Shown here: piece after piece, positions 1-11,500 of the stretch
Layout: each line of letters starts with the position of its first letter
How positions within the stretch are numbered: position 1 is the stretch's first letter
Assembly: GCA_003013855.2 (NCBI GenBank)
Contig: ML058453.1
Location: 8,115,861-8,179,860 of the forward strand
Direction of reading: 5' to 3'
DNA from: Liriodendron chinense
Taxonomy: Eukaryota; Streptophyta; Magnoliopsida; Magnoliales; Magnoliaceae
Length of the DNA: 64,000 bases
Notes under the pieces: generated by a model
Told to the model about the DNA's origin: nothing
Database searches by the model: none
The model's input: the letters and a program-made list of their open reading frames with translations, nothing else
Translations under genes and position numbers: made by a program

Positions 1-61
1 GGTTTAGTAAACACTAGTTCTCTGTAGTCTGTATCTCTTCTCACAGTACAGATCTGTGCAG

Positions 62-223
62 GTTGTTCATTTTGAAATACCAAACACATCTGAGATTTTT
101 GTTCATCGATCTGGCCGAACGGGACGTGCGGGAAAGAAGGGAACGGCAGTTCTTATCTTCACCGAGAGTCAGCGCCGTGCAGTCAGGTTTATTGAGCGGG
201 ATCTTCACTGCAAATTTGAAGAG
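62..223 (+). CDS. DEAD-box RNA helicase, exon with helicase motif VI (partial gene)
   Basis: This exon encodes the end of the second RecA-like domain of a DEAD-box ATP-dependent RNA helicase, an enzyme that unwinds or remodels RNA using ATP. Motif VI is complete (HRSGRTGRAGKKG), preceded by VVHFEIPNTSEIFV and followed by an RAVRFIERDLHCKFEE segment. That tail is most like the mitochondrial RH9/RH53 (PMH) group rather than eIF4A-like or nucleolar helicases. The acceptor AG is at 60-61 and the donor GT at 224-225, and the exon is in phase 0 at both ends, joining to the exon at 812. Motifs Q through V lie to the left of the window. An alternative acceptor at 45-46 would add a few residues. Confidence is high for the family and moderate for the subgroup. 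Confidence 0.85.
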
Positions 224-811
224 GTATGCTGTATACTTCTGCTTTAGGAGAAATTTCATTGCAGGTTTATTGAGGGAGGGAGGATTGTGGCTTGAATAAT
301 TTCTTGCAATTTAAGAGGAGGGAGGGAGGGAGGGAGGATCATGGCTTGAATAATTTCTTGCAATTTAAGAGAATATTTTCTTGTTTCATTATGCTACTTT
401 TCTTCATGACAAGCCAATATCTGTCTCCATGGCAGCAATTTGATACAATTAGCTTGGCAACCTTAACTGGTCATTAGCCGCCAACATGTGTGAAGTTTCT
501 CAGCCTGTGTTTGGATGCCACTAGTGAATTGAATTGAAAACATTCAGTTTAATCAAGAAGAATAGACAAAATGAGTGATGTCTCTTAATGGAGAAGGATC
601 CCTCACAGTATTCCTTTCAAGTCCTTCAACATGGAAGTAACACAATGGTGATTTGGAGCTTAGAGCCTCAATATGAATGCTAAGTAAAGAAATCATAATT
701 TGGTTATTTCTACTTTATTAGACTCAGGAACTGTAATTCAATTCAATAGTTTATCCAAATGCACCCTCAGTGTTGACATCATATTCTAACTGGCTATTAT
801 TTTATTATCAG
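224..811 (+). other. Last intron of the helicase gene
   Basis: This is a GT..AG intron of 588 bp. It contains a short direct duplication: the segment with gaataatttcttgcaattt occurs near 293 and again near 347, separated by a run of GGGA repeats (316-338). No reading frame of note is present. Confidence 0.7.
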
Positions 812-1366
812 CTGCCAAGAATCAAAGATGACGTTAGGAGCATGACAGGGATTATGGATGTGGAAGAGAGCCATTATAGGAGACATGATGACTCGCTAGG
901 AGACCGTGATGATCGCATTGGGCATTCTGATCATCGCCGCTTTGGAAATTTTGCAGGATCTCGAGGACAAAATTATGGCAATACTAGTGAAACTAGAGGC
1001 CGGCGTTCTAATGCATTCAGCCAGTCAGACGGAAACTCTGAAGGTTATGGAAGCTCCAGAAGGAACCACTATCCAATGAATCTAGGGACAAGGGACAATC
1101 ATTCTGCAAAACCCAGAAGAACCCAGTTGCCCAATTATGATGACTTTGAGAATAACTATTTCACTAAGAATGCAAGTGCTCGTTCGAATAGCTCTCGGCG
1201 GCGTTCAAGATCCACAGTTTCAAAATATGAGACAGGATCATTTCCCTCAGAAAGAAATTATGATAATGACCTGGATCTAATGGGGGAGAAGAGACGGTCT
1301 AAAATTTCCAACAGTAGCACAGATGATTTTAAGCAGATACTTGATGCGCTTAGGGATCACTCGTGA
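812..1366 (+). CDS. DEAD-box RNA helicase, last coding exon (Arg/Ser/Gly-rich tail)
   Basis: This is the terminal exon, about 184 residues, starting after a TATTATCAG acceptor at 803-811. The junction restores the KFEE/LPRI sequence typical of plant RH9/RH53-type helicases, so the exon phase is supported by homology. The rest is low-complexity, rich in Arg, Ser, Asn, Asp and Gly, with several RR/RS pairs (for example SSRRRSRST) and a YGSSRRNH stretch. Tails of this kind bind RNA non-specifically in this family. It ends at TGA 1364-1366. No catalytic motif lies in this exon. The tail is more Ser/Asp-rich than the Gly-rich repeats usual in RH53, so the exact orthology is uncertain. Confidence 0.8.
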   Translation: MPRIKDDVRSMTGIMDVEESHYRRHDDSLGDRDDRIGHSDHRRFGNFAGSRGQNYGNTSETRGRRSNAFSQSDGNSEGYGSSRRNHYPMNLGTRDNHSAKPRRTQLPNYDDFENNYFTKNASARSNSSRRRSRSTVSKYETGSFPSERNYDNDLDLMGEKRRSKISNSSTDDFKQILDALRDHS

Positions 1367-2263
1367 TTTCGAAGAAAGCCAAAAGTCTCAGCTTAATTTG
1401 ATTCTTGATGACTCGAGTGTCAGGTACTTCACTATTTTGTCGCATTTAATCTTTTTGTATTACAATGCCTCATGTTAGAATATGACCTAGTTCTTTGCTA
1501 AGTTCTCTCATGTACTCTTTTCTTTTGTAGTTGTTTGAGTCCTGACATCTCAACTTTCTATACCATGTAAACCTGGCAATGCGCCTGGCTGTCGGTCAAG
1601 TTTCTGTGTCCAACAGCCATGGGCCCGGCCTAGGGTCAGGCAAACTTGAATTTCAAGCCTGGCCCGACCAATAAACCGGCTGGACCGGCCTGACTTTTGG
1701 ATTTGATTAAAAGATGGCTGAGCAAGGCCTGGCCCAAATCCAGCCCATTGTCCAGCTGTATTTGTAAGTACTCTTCCAATGTCGCATTAGATAACTGATA
1801 GATTTTATTTGCATCCAGGATTCATGCAGCAGCATGGCTGTTGACTGTGGCATCTTTGCAAACTCGTGTATCTTCCATCTTTTAGATGCATCTTCCAAAA
1901 TGACGTTTTGCTTTTTGTGAGTCCCGGCATTTGCACTGAAGGAGATATATCTTTGGCGGTGGACGAAAATGTTGGTCATTGAGGTGATGCTTCTCACTCA
2001 AGATCCTTTTCCAGACTTCCAGTCCTCGGGCTTTTATATCATCAAGAACCTCGCATCTATTTATATCAAGTGTCTGAATTACAGATTGAAAACAGCTGCT
2101 GAGAGCTTTGTTTATTGGTTGAATTGCAAAATGGTGGCTTCAAAACAAAGTGATATACAGTGAATTTCTCATTGTTTCATGAATATCATAGGTGATTCCA
2201 ACTCTTACAATTTGCTCAATTGATTGATTTTCACCATGCTTCTGAATGTTGTAATATGTGTGC

Positions 2264-2345
<82 letters not shown>

Positions 2346-4129
2346 GTTTTCTCAAATATTCATTAAGAAATTATAGAACTGAACTGCAATTGGTAGTTGT
2401 GAAGTGTGATTTATGATCCGTTTGGATGCTAAATTGAACTGAATTGCAATTTATGAAGGGACCAAAAGTGGACTAGTACCATTTGAATTCCTGATGACAG
2501 TGAAACTCCTAATTAAAATTTGTCAACAATTTGGGGCTAGTACCTCATTAAGGGTGGACTAGTCCCTCTTTCCTTATGTACTCTTTATTGGTATCAAATG
2601 ATTGCAATTCAATTAAAATTGAACATCCCAAACACATTTTAATGTATAGTTTGAAGTTGAGAAGGGCACACAAGTCTTTCTCAGTTTTGAAGAATTGAAT
2701 TCTTAGGTAGTCCAAAAGCTTTCCCGAAATGTTATATGAACGAAAAATGATCCATTGCTCTCAGAGCACTATAAGTTATAGTGCTTCTAATTCCATTTAG
2801 GACATTTGGACAGTCCAGTCGATCAATCCTAGTATCTATTGTTGCCTCTTGGTTTCAAATTTGGCCACATGTGATGTATGCGGGCGTGCCAAAACCGATC
2901 GTGCAGATCGATTCTAACCAAACAACTTTGACCCCAAGCACCAAGATAGGCAGATATGTTGAACTCAACAATATATGACCGAGATCTGAGAAGATTGGCC
3001 GCCTATTTAGTGACTCACAATGATGTTGTTTAAGATAATCAGGCAATTATCGAAGGGTAGGGTTCGTCCTCTGTAAATGGGTCGCACATCGCCTTCCAAA
3101 TGAAAGGACTTTTCAAAATATAATAGTAGACCAAAAGGAAATACTTATAGTCAACCGTAGGGAACAACTGCAAAACACATTTCTGAAAGAAGAACTGCTT
3201 GTATTGAAATGGTAACTTGTCCAGCGTATGAGCGTAGACTTAGATTACAACTAAGGATTACAGCTACTGAATTACTTGCTACTCCTAATGTAGAATTAGA
3301 CTACTGATTATGCTAAGGAACGTAAAGGACTAGTTATGCTAAGAAACATAAAGGATAATTGAGTTTGATAATTGATTTGTTTGATATGAGACCCTATGTT
3401 CCATTGAATACTCCTGTTGTTTAATAGACTTACTTGGAGAGAGAACCATCTGGATACTCCGTACGTTCAACATTTATGGTAACTGTTCAACACCTCTCCT
3501 CTTGACATCTGTCATGGTAACTACTTGTGAGACCCATTCCACGTATACTCATCCCGCAATGCCCCCTGTCCTGTTCTGATTGGTTCTCTAGGAGCAGTAA
3601 AAAAAAAATAGGTACAACATTTATTAGGTCTGCCAAACAATTTTCATGGTTTGCCATGAAAAAACCTCTATGAATCCATTCATAAATTGGCCTTCTCTTT
3701 TATAGCAATCAATTTTCTAAGCCATGGATGCAATGGTTAGATTGCCCAATAAAAGAGAGGCTTTAGAACTTTAAACGATCCATGATGGTCCTGATGAATA
3801 GATACCTCAAATTGTGAAGAACGTGAAATGTATATTCCTTAAAGATGGCAAATGAGGCAAAGCTTACTGGCAGGCCATGGACATCATCAGCAGTCAGCGG
3901 ACGATAACAGCAGGCCTTGCGAGGAATATGCAAATGTTGGGTGGATACTCGTACTTCCAAAAGGCCAGCCAGGAAAAGTCATCACATGGGATGGAAGGCT
4001 AATTTAATGGGGGCATGCTGGCCATACTCCCATCTCTAGTGAACTTCTAGATGATTTTGTCTACAGTTTTAAGCATCGTGGAAATGGATGCTAGTGATTT
4101 GGTCTAAAATGTTAGGTGGCCAATTCTTT
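1367..4129. other. Helicase 3' region and gene-free DNA
   Basis: The first few hundred bases are presumably 3' UTR. A GT donor-like site at 1422 and a pyrimidine tract with AG near 1820 could mark a UTR intron, but this is weak. Around 1577-1760 is a GGCCCGGCC/GGCCGG-rich segment resembling the GGGCCGGGC MITE class seen at 14094. A compound microsatellite lies at 2269-2342. From 2343 to 4129 I see only AT-rich sequence, short unsupported reading frames and fragments of host repeats. Confidence 0.5.
2269..2342. repeat. Compound (TC)n(TA)n microsatellite
   Basis: About 45 bp of TC dinucleotides run directly into about 28 bp of TA dinucleotides. Confidence 0.95.
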
Positions 4130-5460
4130 TAATTATATGGATATTCCAGGTTTGAAGTGATCCTTGTGGAGATTAGTGAGGGCCTCAACTCTGTCACCAA
4201 GTTGCTTTCTGTTCTAGGAGGGTTAATAGCGACTGATCTATCGGACCATATGTTAATTTTCCTACAAGCGCCCACAATGTGGTGGATACCAGCACTAATG
4301 AAATCTTGTGGCTTCACTTTTCCAGGTAGAGACGTATGACGGTTTGGGGTTGGAAGACATTTTTCATCTCCTTGGCACCAGAGAGTGGCCTGTCCACAAA
4401 GGATTCTCCACCACAAGTTTCCATAAAGGCATTGTTCATTTTTCAAGGAATCAATTCCAAGTCCAGTTGATGCCTTGGGGAGGCACATAGAGCTCCACTT
4501 GACATTCTATTCATCGTTGCTCTGTAGTTGTTCCATAGGAATTCCTTTGACATCTTTTCAACATATGAGATAACAATCTTGGGGATTCTGCCGCTGGAGC
4601 TGGGATTAGTTGGAAGTGTCAGTCAGGGTGGAGTTGATAAGGGCGGGGCTTCTAGTATGGGACATGAGTTTGGCCATCATTGCTATGTAGTTGTTCCATA
4701 GGAATTCCTTTGACATATTTTCAACATATGAGATAACAATCTTGGGGATTCTGCCGCTGGAGCTAGGATTAGTTGTAGTGTCAGTCAGGGTGGAGTTGAT
4801 AAGGGCAGGGCTTCTAGTATGGGACATGAGTTTGGCCTTCTAACCGGCAATCTTGTTATGCAGCCATAGGGAAGTTGAGATGCATTGTCCAAGTGATTTG
4901 CATGTTAGGAAGGCGATCAACAACACACTGCTTGGTAGGATCATCTGATTCCACAGAGGATGGAGGATTTCTCCATGCTGATGTCCTAACCATCTTGTTG
5001 AATAAAGTTTAGTGGCTCCTTGATAGAATGGCCTTAGTGTAGATAAGGATGCTGTCTGCAAAAAAGAGGTGAGAAGTTTGCGAACCACGTCTGGAGAAGA
5101 TGGCTCGATCAGAACCCACTCAAGGTTAGCCGGAAGGGCCTCTAAAAAGGATAAAAAGGTAAGGCAGTGGATCACCTTGATGAATTCCTCTTTTGGGAGT
5201 GATTTGGGCAGCCAAGAGAACCATTAATCAAGATGGAGTATGTAACCAAGGTGACATTCAATCACAAGTTTTCACCATCTTTTTTCGTAAATCCAACTTC
5301 CTGAGGCAAGCATAGATAAAATCCTAGTGCAAATGATCATAGGCTTTCTTCGAATAAATCTTAATGCAGAGTTTAGCAAGCCGAGACGCTGTTTTGGAAA
5401 AGGAGTGGGCTTTTTTAGGTAGGAGGACATCATCAACAATGTTTACTTGGGAAAAAAATA
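4130..5460 (-). pseudogene. L1-type LINE fragment, reverse transcriptase to C-terminal zinc region
   Basis: On the minus strand, frame-shifted segments match plant L1 LINE ORF2 in the correct order. The KAYDHLHWDFIYACLRKL block (RT motif region) lies near 5300-5390. An HQGDPL-like block lies near 5165-5200. The metal-binding motif is near 5051-5080 but reads FADS instead of FADD. Further on (4129-4488) comes the post-RT block CLPKASTGLGIDSLK, followed by LWWRILCGQATLW, which matches the conserved GGLGI / GKWLWRF region. Many stops and frameshifts, plus loss of the second catalytic Asp, make it inactive. The 5' part and the poly-A end are missing. Confidence 0.8.
4522..4837. repeat. Two-copy tandem duplication inside the LINE fragment
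   Basis: About 152 bp starting tgtagttgttccatagg occurs at 4522-4675 and again at 4686-4837 (period 164) with only a few differences. It is therefore younger than the decay of the LINE around it. Confidence 0.85.
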
Positions 5461-5912
5461 TTCTGACTCATGGAGACGAGCTGAAGACTAACGGGCCTAA
5501 GCCCATTGATGAAAAAAATAAAAAATAAATAAATCAATACAACGTCGTGGCTGACATTTCACAAGCTGATTGGAATCAACCAGAATCCGTCTATACAAGT
5601 AGTATGAGTACGGTTAAGGCTGTTAGGGGAGGATGACAGTGTTTCTAAAAGAATACAACTTGGAAGCCATCAGGATCGGGGGCCTTTAGGCTACTATTGT
5701 TAAGCAGCAAGTCCTTTAGGGCCCATTTGGATACCACCAAATAAGTTACTTTCTACTTACAACAGTAGATAAGTAACTTATTTGAGATAAGTAAGTTTGG
5801 TTTATGATCAATTGTAATTAGTTTTTATTTATTTATTTAAAGTTAATCACTTAGTTTAATAAGAGAAATCAAAATAAGCTACTTAAGGCATAAGTAGCTT
5901 ATCTTGAGGTTT
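5461..5912. other. Gene-free stretch
   Basis: A-rich and degenerate. It may include more of the LINE 5' portion, but no motif is recognisable. Nothing else seen. Confidence 0.4.
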
Positions 5913-6075
5913 TTTTTTTTTTTTTGGGGGGGGGGGGGGGGGTGGTTAAGTACACCCACCCCACTGTTAGTCACACCGCAATGTTAGCCACCCCCCACTT
6001 GCGAATCGATACCAAGACCTTAGTGTTGAAATGAGGTGATCTTCACTAAGTCTACCACTTGAGCTATGGATTGGG
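5913..6075 (-). mobile_element. tRNA-derived SINE, minus strand
   Basis: Read on the minus strand, it begins with a pol III A-box-like segment (tagctcaagtggtag, complement of 6050-6064). About 45 bp further on is a B-box-like ggtatcgattcgc (near 6002-6014), then a CACCC-rich body. It ends in a homopolymer seen on the plus strand as T(17) followed by G(18). The spacing matches tRNA-derived plant SINEs. Two relatives are in this window (14526 and 17205). Confidence 0.6.
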
Positions 6076-7341
6076 GTGTTTATCTTAAGTAACTTATGAT
6101 CCAAACACCCCCGTAATTTCTTCCGAGGTGGGACGTCGCATAAGCTCCTCATTGTCTTCATCAATAACTCTGCTTAAAACTCAATATGTTAATGGAGCAG
6201 TGAGTACACAATGGTTCTTCTTCATGGGGGTTCAATTAGTTAATTGGCGAAGAACTTACAGACACAAGGATTAGGTCATCCCTGGAAATCCTAGCCCAGA
6301 AACTCTGGATTTGAAAGATACAATCTTATTGGTTCATCTTCTTCTCAAGAGAGTGGGGTTCCTTGATTGATTATGAAGCATTTTTTGGTGTCCTTCCAAT
6401 CTGTGTAGTAACCCCTTTTTTGGTATGAATGTTCCTCCACTAGTTTCTCAGCTAAATACCCAGGTTACGATTCCAATCCTAGCTGTTGGAGTCCCTATGG
6501 TTGGAAACAGTATTGAAAAAGTCATGTAGGACATCCACATTGCTGCAAATCAGAACACAGGTCCAAAACCAGTCTTCGGAGGCACCAGGTTAGTCACAAT
6601 GTGCCCACGGTCGAGTCTAACAAATTTTCAGAAGGATTTTTCTACCATAATCAAATTCTCATGCATATGGTGACTATTTTGAGAGCTTTAAGAGATTTCT
6701 ACTTGTAAGGGATGCAGGCAGTCCCTACAATTCAGTGGGGGCACACATGACTATCATCATCCACGTTTTGGCATGTAGATCGAGCCCACCTGGTTACTGG
6801 ACCAGCCAATGAGCAAGGTTGGGCCCCACCTGTAGAAGGGACCAAGATCTTACACACATGCATAATCATCTTATACTTGAAAAAGAGACTTTGATGCACT
6901 GGAAGATTGTGCTGGATGATACACGGGCACTTAAAAAATTCATAGATGTATCATGAACCAAAAATCACACTTATTTGATTATTTGACTATTACATTGGTG
7001 GAAATTTATTGTACGGTTGAAAATGTAAAATATCTGGTCTTATTTCAACAAATAGTCGGTTTATTTTAGTTCATCATGCCATGTGTAGAAATTCTTGATG
7101 CCGGCGCATCGGGCCACATACATTGCCAGAGTATGAAATAACTTTCATACTTAAAAAGGGGGTTTCAAAAGGAACAAAAAATAAGAGCTGCTTGGGGTGG
7201 GGTCTTGAAAGCCTTTAGAAAAATGATGGAGATGGCCCACCAATGAGAGGGATGCTCGGTTAGATTCCCGCACTCCATGAGCTTCTCACTCAATGCCGAT
7301 AAACCGTCAAATCATCCTCTTCCTCATCTACTCGTGTCCAC

Positions 7342-7376
<35 letters not shown>

Positions 7377-7772
7377 GACTGGAATCGTCTCCCAGCCCCA
7401 CCGTGTCTTATATGTAAATCCACTCCGCCCATCAGGTGAGAACCATTATTTCAACCGTACATAGAAAATATCTCCCCGAGAAAAATCTCTGATGGGACAC
7501 ACCAATGGGAACAATGTAAAATTAATCCTAAAATCTCTAATTTCGCAGTTGGCCCGCCTGATATTGGATCAGGCTGACTTTTGTATCTTCCTTTCATCCT
7601 AGCGTTTAACGAGTTTGGTGAAAGATATGGTGGCCCCACACACAAACCCATGGCTGGCATCCATCCCCATCGTTCCTCCATGATTTGGCCCATCTGAGTC
7701 GTCCATCGCTGACCTCTTTTGCCCAAGGTCCTTAGAAATTTAGAATAGAGGATAGGACTTGGTAGGCAGAGT
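6076..7772. other. Gene-free stretch with a dispersed repeat copy
   Basis: About 6850-7140 is a copy of a dispersed repeat recognised by the phrase tttattg(t/g)acggtt(g/a)aaaa and a terminal ccagagtat. Relatives are at 8590-8960, 52100-52400 and 52833-53211. A (CT)n tract lies at 7344-7372. No coding sequence is supported. Confidence 0.5.
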
Positions 7773-7781
7773 GGATTTTAC

Positions 7782-8360
7782 GGAAGCGGATTGGCTGGGT
7801 ACGTGTCGTCAGTCCTCGAGCCTCGAGCCTGGTAAACATACGAACAGTTCAAAGACAATCAAGGTTACGTGGGCCCCTCAATGGTGTATTTAAACTATCT
7901 ACACCGTCCATCCATTTTATAAGATCATTTTAAGTCATGATACAAAAAATGAGTCATATCCAAATCTCAAGTGGACCACGCCACAAAACGCAGTGGGAAC
8001 AATGATTCTCACCGTTAAAACATTCCTAGGGCCCATCATGATGTTTATTTTCCATCCAAACTGTCCCTAAGGTCATACTGACCTGGATGAAGGGTGAAAA
8101 CAAATATCAGAGTGATCCAAAACTTCTGTGACCCCCAAGAAGATTTCAATGGTAGACGTTCAATCTCCCACTGCATTCTGCAGTGTGGTCCACTTGATTT
8201 TCGGATCTGTTTTATTTTTGGGTTTCAACCTCATAACGATGTCGCCAAATGAAAGGGCGGTTTGGATATAATACGAACCTCATGGTGGGGCCACAGAACT
8301 TGGTGACGTCAATACACAAGCTACCTCGCTGGTGTGCGGTACACCAGCCAATCCGCTTCC
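7782..8360. mobile_element. Fold-back MULE-type MITE, complete
   Basis: The 17-bp perfect terminal inverted repeats are GGAAGCGGATTGGCTGG (7782-7798) and its complement (8344-8360). They are flanked by an exact 9-bp target duplication GGATTTTAC at 7773-7781 and 8361-8369. The interior is a long imperfect palindrome with the arms caccgtccatcc / gtccatccatttt that recur across the window. The 9-bp duplication points to Mutator-like transposition. It has no coding capacity. Confidence 0.88.
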
Positions 8361-8369
8361 GGATTTTAC

Positions 8370-9997
8370 ATATACAATATAGTGGACCCCACAAGGTTGA
8401 GTGTTTTACACGCCCTTCCTCTCACAGACGTTGCATAGGATTCCGGTCCTCTTGTCTCATGGGATGTCGGGTGCGAAAATAGACTTGGTACGATGCAAGC
8501 AGTAGAGCATTATTAATGAGGTGTACTTACACCTCTACAAAATTCCATAACCGTCAAGTCAAGGGACCCAAAACCACTACCTACCTCTAATCCCCACACC
8601 CGTGATACTCTGGCTGCATGTGATGCTTGATACGCAGGCACACCTGGCATACGTTTAACTCCAATAAAACTGACGAAATTGTGCAACCCACCTTTGTTAA
8701 GTCACTCTCCCAAAATTAGACTCCTGGAACAGTCGTAACCTCTGATTTGAGGACACTTGTTAGTTGAAATAGGATAATCTCATATTTTTCATTTTTAACC
8801 GTCTAATAAACGTCCACCAATCCATTAGTCAGATAATCAAATAAAAACTGTAATTTTTGGTCCATGATACATTTATTTTGAGTTCATAATTTGGACCATT
8901 TAATTTAAATCATTTGGCTGCCATCCATCAAACTAGTGCAATATCCAAATCGTCCATTGTTATTGGGTCCGATCATAGCGATCAAATCTATGACCTGGCC
9001 CCAAGCAGGTATACCCATGAGGTGGACCATCCTCAGATGGCCGTGGTGTTAATGATGTGAACTCCCACACCTGTGTGGGATATCAGATATGAGTTCGACT
9101 GCATACAAAAGTTCCCGGTGGAGAATCTGTGGACCCCAATTCAATCTGAAAAAGCCTCATATGTGCGAGCAAGGCATACGTGTGCAAGATCAGAGCCGCT
9201 CATCCGACAGGATCCTGATATTCAATGCTATATCTGAAAAAATCAGCCTATGCGATCATCAGATGGGCTATACCTGTCCAAAATAAATGGACGACTCAGA
9301 AAATTTGAGAAATGGATCGAATTCGACGTACTTGTGCGGCCCACCTGATGACCATTTTGGATTAATTTCAGATACGTGGAATCTACACAGCAAGGATCGT
9401 CTAACAACCTGATCCATTCTTACACGTGTGAGAGGTGAGTGTACTTTGAGCATTACTGGTGATCCGTACAATGGGGTTTTTCATTTTATGCAAATGAGGC
9501 TCATGGGCTAGTGATCCAAACCGTTGGTCTTATACGATCATTTTATGCAAATGAATTTCTATTCTTAAATGTCGATTTCAGTACACATATTAAAAGGATG
9601 GACTATCCAATCAAGGGATATTTTGAGGAACGGTCCATCCACAAGTGGGACCAATATTTAAATGGTCTAGATCAAAGATAAATGGTCCCACTTGTATAAA
9701 ATAAAAACGCGAGTATACCATGACCCCTGGTGGTCGATTGAGCATCCTAGCTTGCTTATACATAACCCCCGACCCGTGTATTGGGTTTTCATTCCGTAGA
9801 AGTGGGGCCCACTGTTCAGTGATCGAGACTGTTGGTCTGATGGCCCCTATCGTTGATGAAGCCTTTCCAATGATATTTGGGATTGGGAGAATTGTTCGAG
9901 GATTTCGGATCCTCTCCTCGGCTCAAGCGGGTAATTCTGTTTGGACCAAGCTAATTCGTCCACGACGGCACGACTGCATTTAATGCAATCAAGGATG
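8370..9997. other. Gene-free stretch with repeat fragments
   Basis: 8590-8960 starts with tgatactctggctgcatgtg, the terminus of the same repeat family found at 52833. From 9000 to 9990 are scattered fragments with host-repeat vocabulary (gtggaccatcc, tgtgagaggtgag). No gene seen. Confidence 0.45.
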
Positions 9998-10390
9998 GGA
10001 ATTGCGTCCGACCACTGGTAGCACCTTTAAGCGTCCGACTAGATCACTGTAGAGACTCACCCTGATGTATCCGTTTATCCACGCCGTCCATCCATTTTAC
10101 AAGATCATTCTAGAATATGGGCCCAAAAATAAGGCAGATACAACGTTCAAGTGGGCCACACCAAATAGTGAGTGAAATCTGGTGATGTCATCATTACTGT
10201 AGTGATGGCGTCATCAGGTTCTGCTCACTATTTGGTGTGGCCCACTTGAACGTTGGATCTGACTCGTTTTCAGGACCGTTCCTTAAAAGGATATTAGAAA
10301 ATGCATGGACGGCGTTGATAAATGAATACATAAGGGTGGGTCCCTACAGTGATCTGGTTGGACACTTAAATGTCGGACCAATCCGCGTCC
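9998..10390. mobile_element. Short fold-back MITE
   Basis: Nearly palindromic over about 390 bp. The left arm (agatcactgtag ... caccctgatgtatc) is repeated inverted on the right (gggtgggtccctacagtgatct), with a small central inverted motif around 10175-10215. The outer ends carry gcgtccgacc / ggaccaatccgcgtcc. It is a deletion form of the family typified at 7782. No clear target duplication. Confidence 0.65.
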
Positions 10391-10467
10391 TTTATACAAT
10401 GTCAGCGCTTAGGTAGATCAATCGACTCCGGATTAATTTTTCTATAAATATAAATATAAGAGTATAG

Positions 10468-11500
10468 TAGGGCTGGCCATGAGCTGAGTCAGCTCAAGAA
10501 ACTCGAACAACTCGACTCGAAAAAACTCGACTCGACTCGCCTCGATTTAGTAGAATAAGTCAAGCCAAGCTTCATTTAGGAGCTCGAGTCAGAAATCAAG
10601 CCAAGTTTGGCCACTGGGTCACTCAACTCGACTCGACTCGAAACTCAGCTCGATTCAAGCTCGACTCGGCTCGACCTCGACTCGACTCGTTTCATATAGA
10701 TATTTAAAAAAAAAAAAAAAAATCCTAATCTTCTTATTTTTTGTTTCTTTCTCCCCCTCCCCCACACACACATTGGGGTTCAAGTTTAGGACATATAAAA
10801 CCCTCACACGTTGGGGGGTTACTTAATCCTATTATTTTGTTTAGGTAAGAACATTTCTTGTTGAGCAAGTACAAAACATGGTGAGCACACAGTGGTTGTG
10901 TGTTTTACATGCTGCACAAAACAGGTGCTACGGTGAGATCACACACCATACACATCTACAAAACAGGGGCTATAGTAAGACCAAACACCATATGTAGCTA
11001 TTGATTGCAATTTTACAAGGGAGGTGGTGCATCTGATCCATGAATCAGCTGGGCTTCATCATGAAGATGGTCCACACAATAATCAGGGCAGTCCATTCAT
11101 GTGGTGAGCTATGCATGTACTGTGTTAATCAATAGTTCAGAAAATGTTACTAGTGGTCTGCATTCAATGCGTGTGTGGCATGGCCAAAGAAAAAATTGAT
11201 CAGAGCTAGGCCATTTAATATTATTCTCCCCTAATATATGTGTGGCTTCTTGAACTTAATGTTGTCGACTTTTAATTTATATTTTGTAGTAAAAAATATA
11301 ATAAATTGAGGTGGGAGCAAGCTTGCCTCGACTCGAGGTAAGCTCGCCTCGACTCGATCCGCCTAGCTCGACTCGAGCTCGCCTCGAAAGTTTTAGTAAA
11401 CAAGACAAGCTCTAATGGTAAGCTCGAGGAGAGCACAGATGAGTCAAGCTAAGCTTGGCCCACCTCGACTCGAGTCGACTCGGCTCGATGTACAACCCTA
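10468..11500. mobile_element. Non-autonomous hAT-like transposon with subterminal CTCGA arrays
   Basis: The ends TAGGGCTG (10468) and CAACCCTA (to 11500) are imperfect inverted repeats. They are flanked by an exact 8-bp duplication GAGTATAG at 10460-10467 and 11501-11508, the size hAT transposases make. The first 200 bp and the last 170 bp hold dense arrays of the pentamer-like ACTCG/CTCGA. The 600-bp interior is AT-rich with no transposase. It looks mobilised in trans. Confidence 0.85.

Noticed and set aside
1707..1997. A 96-codon minus-strand frame downstream of the helicase.
   Set aside because: No motif. It overlaps the likely 3' UTR and a GGCCCGG-type repeat.
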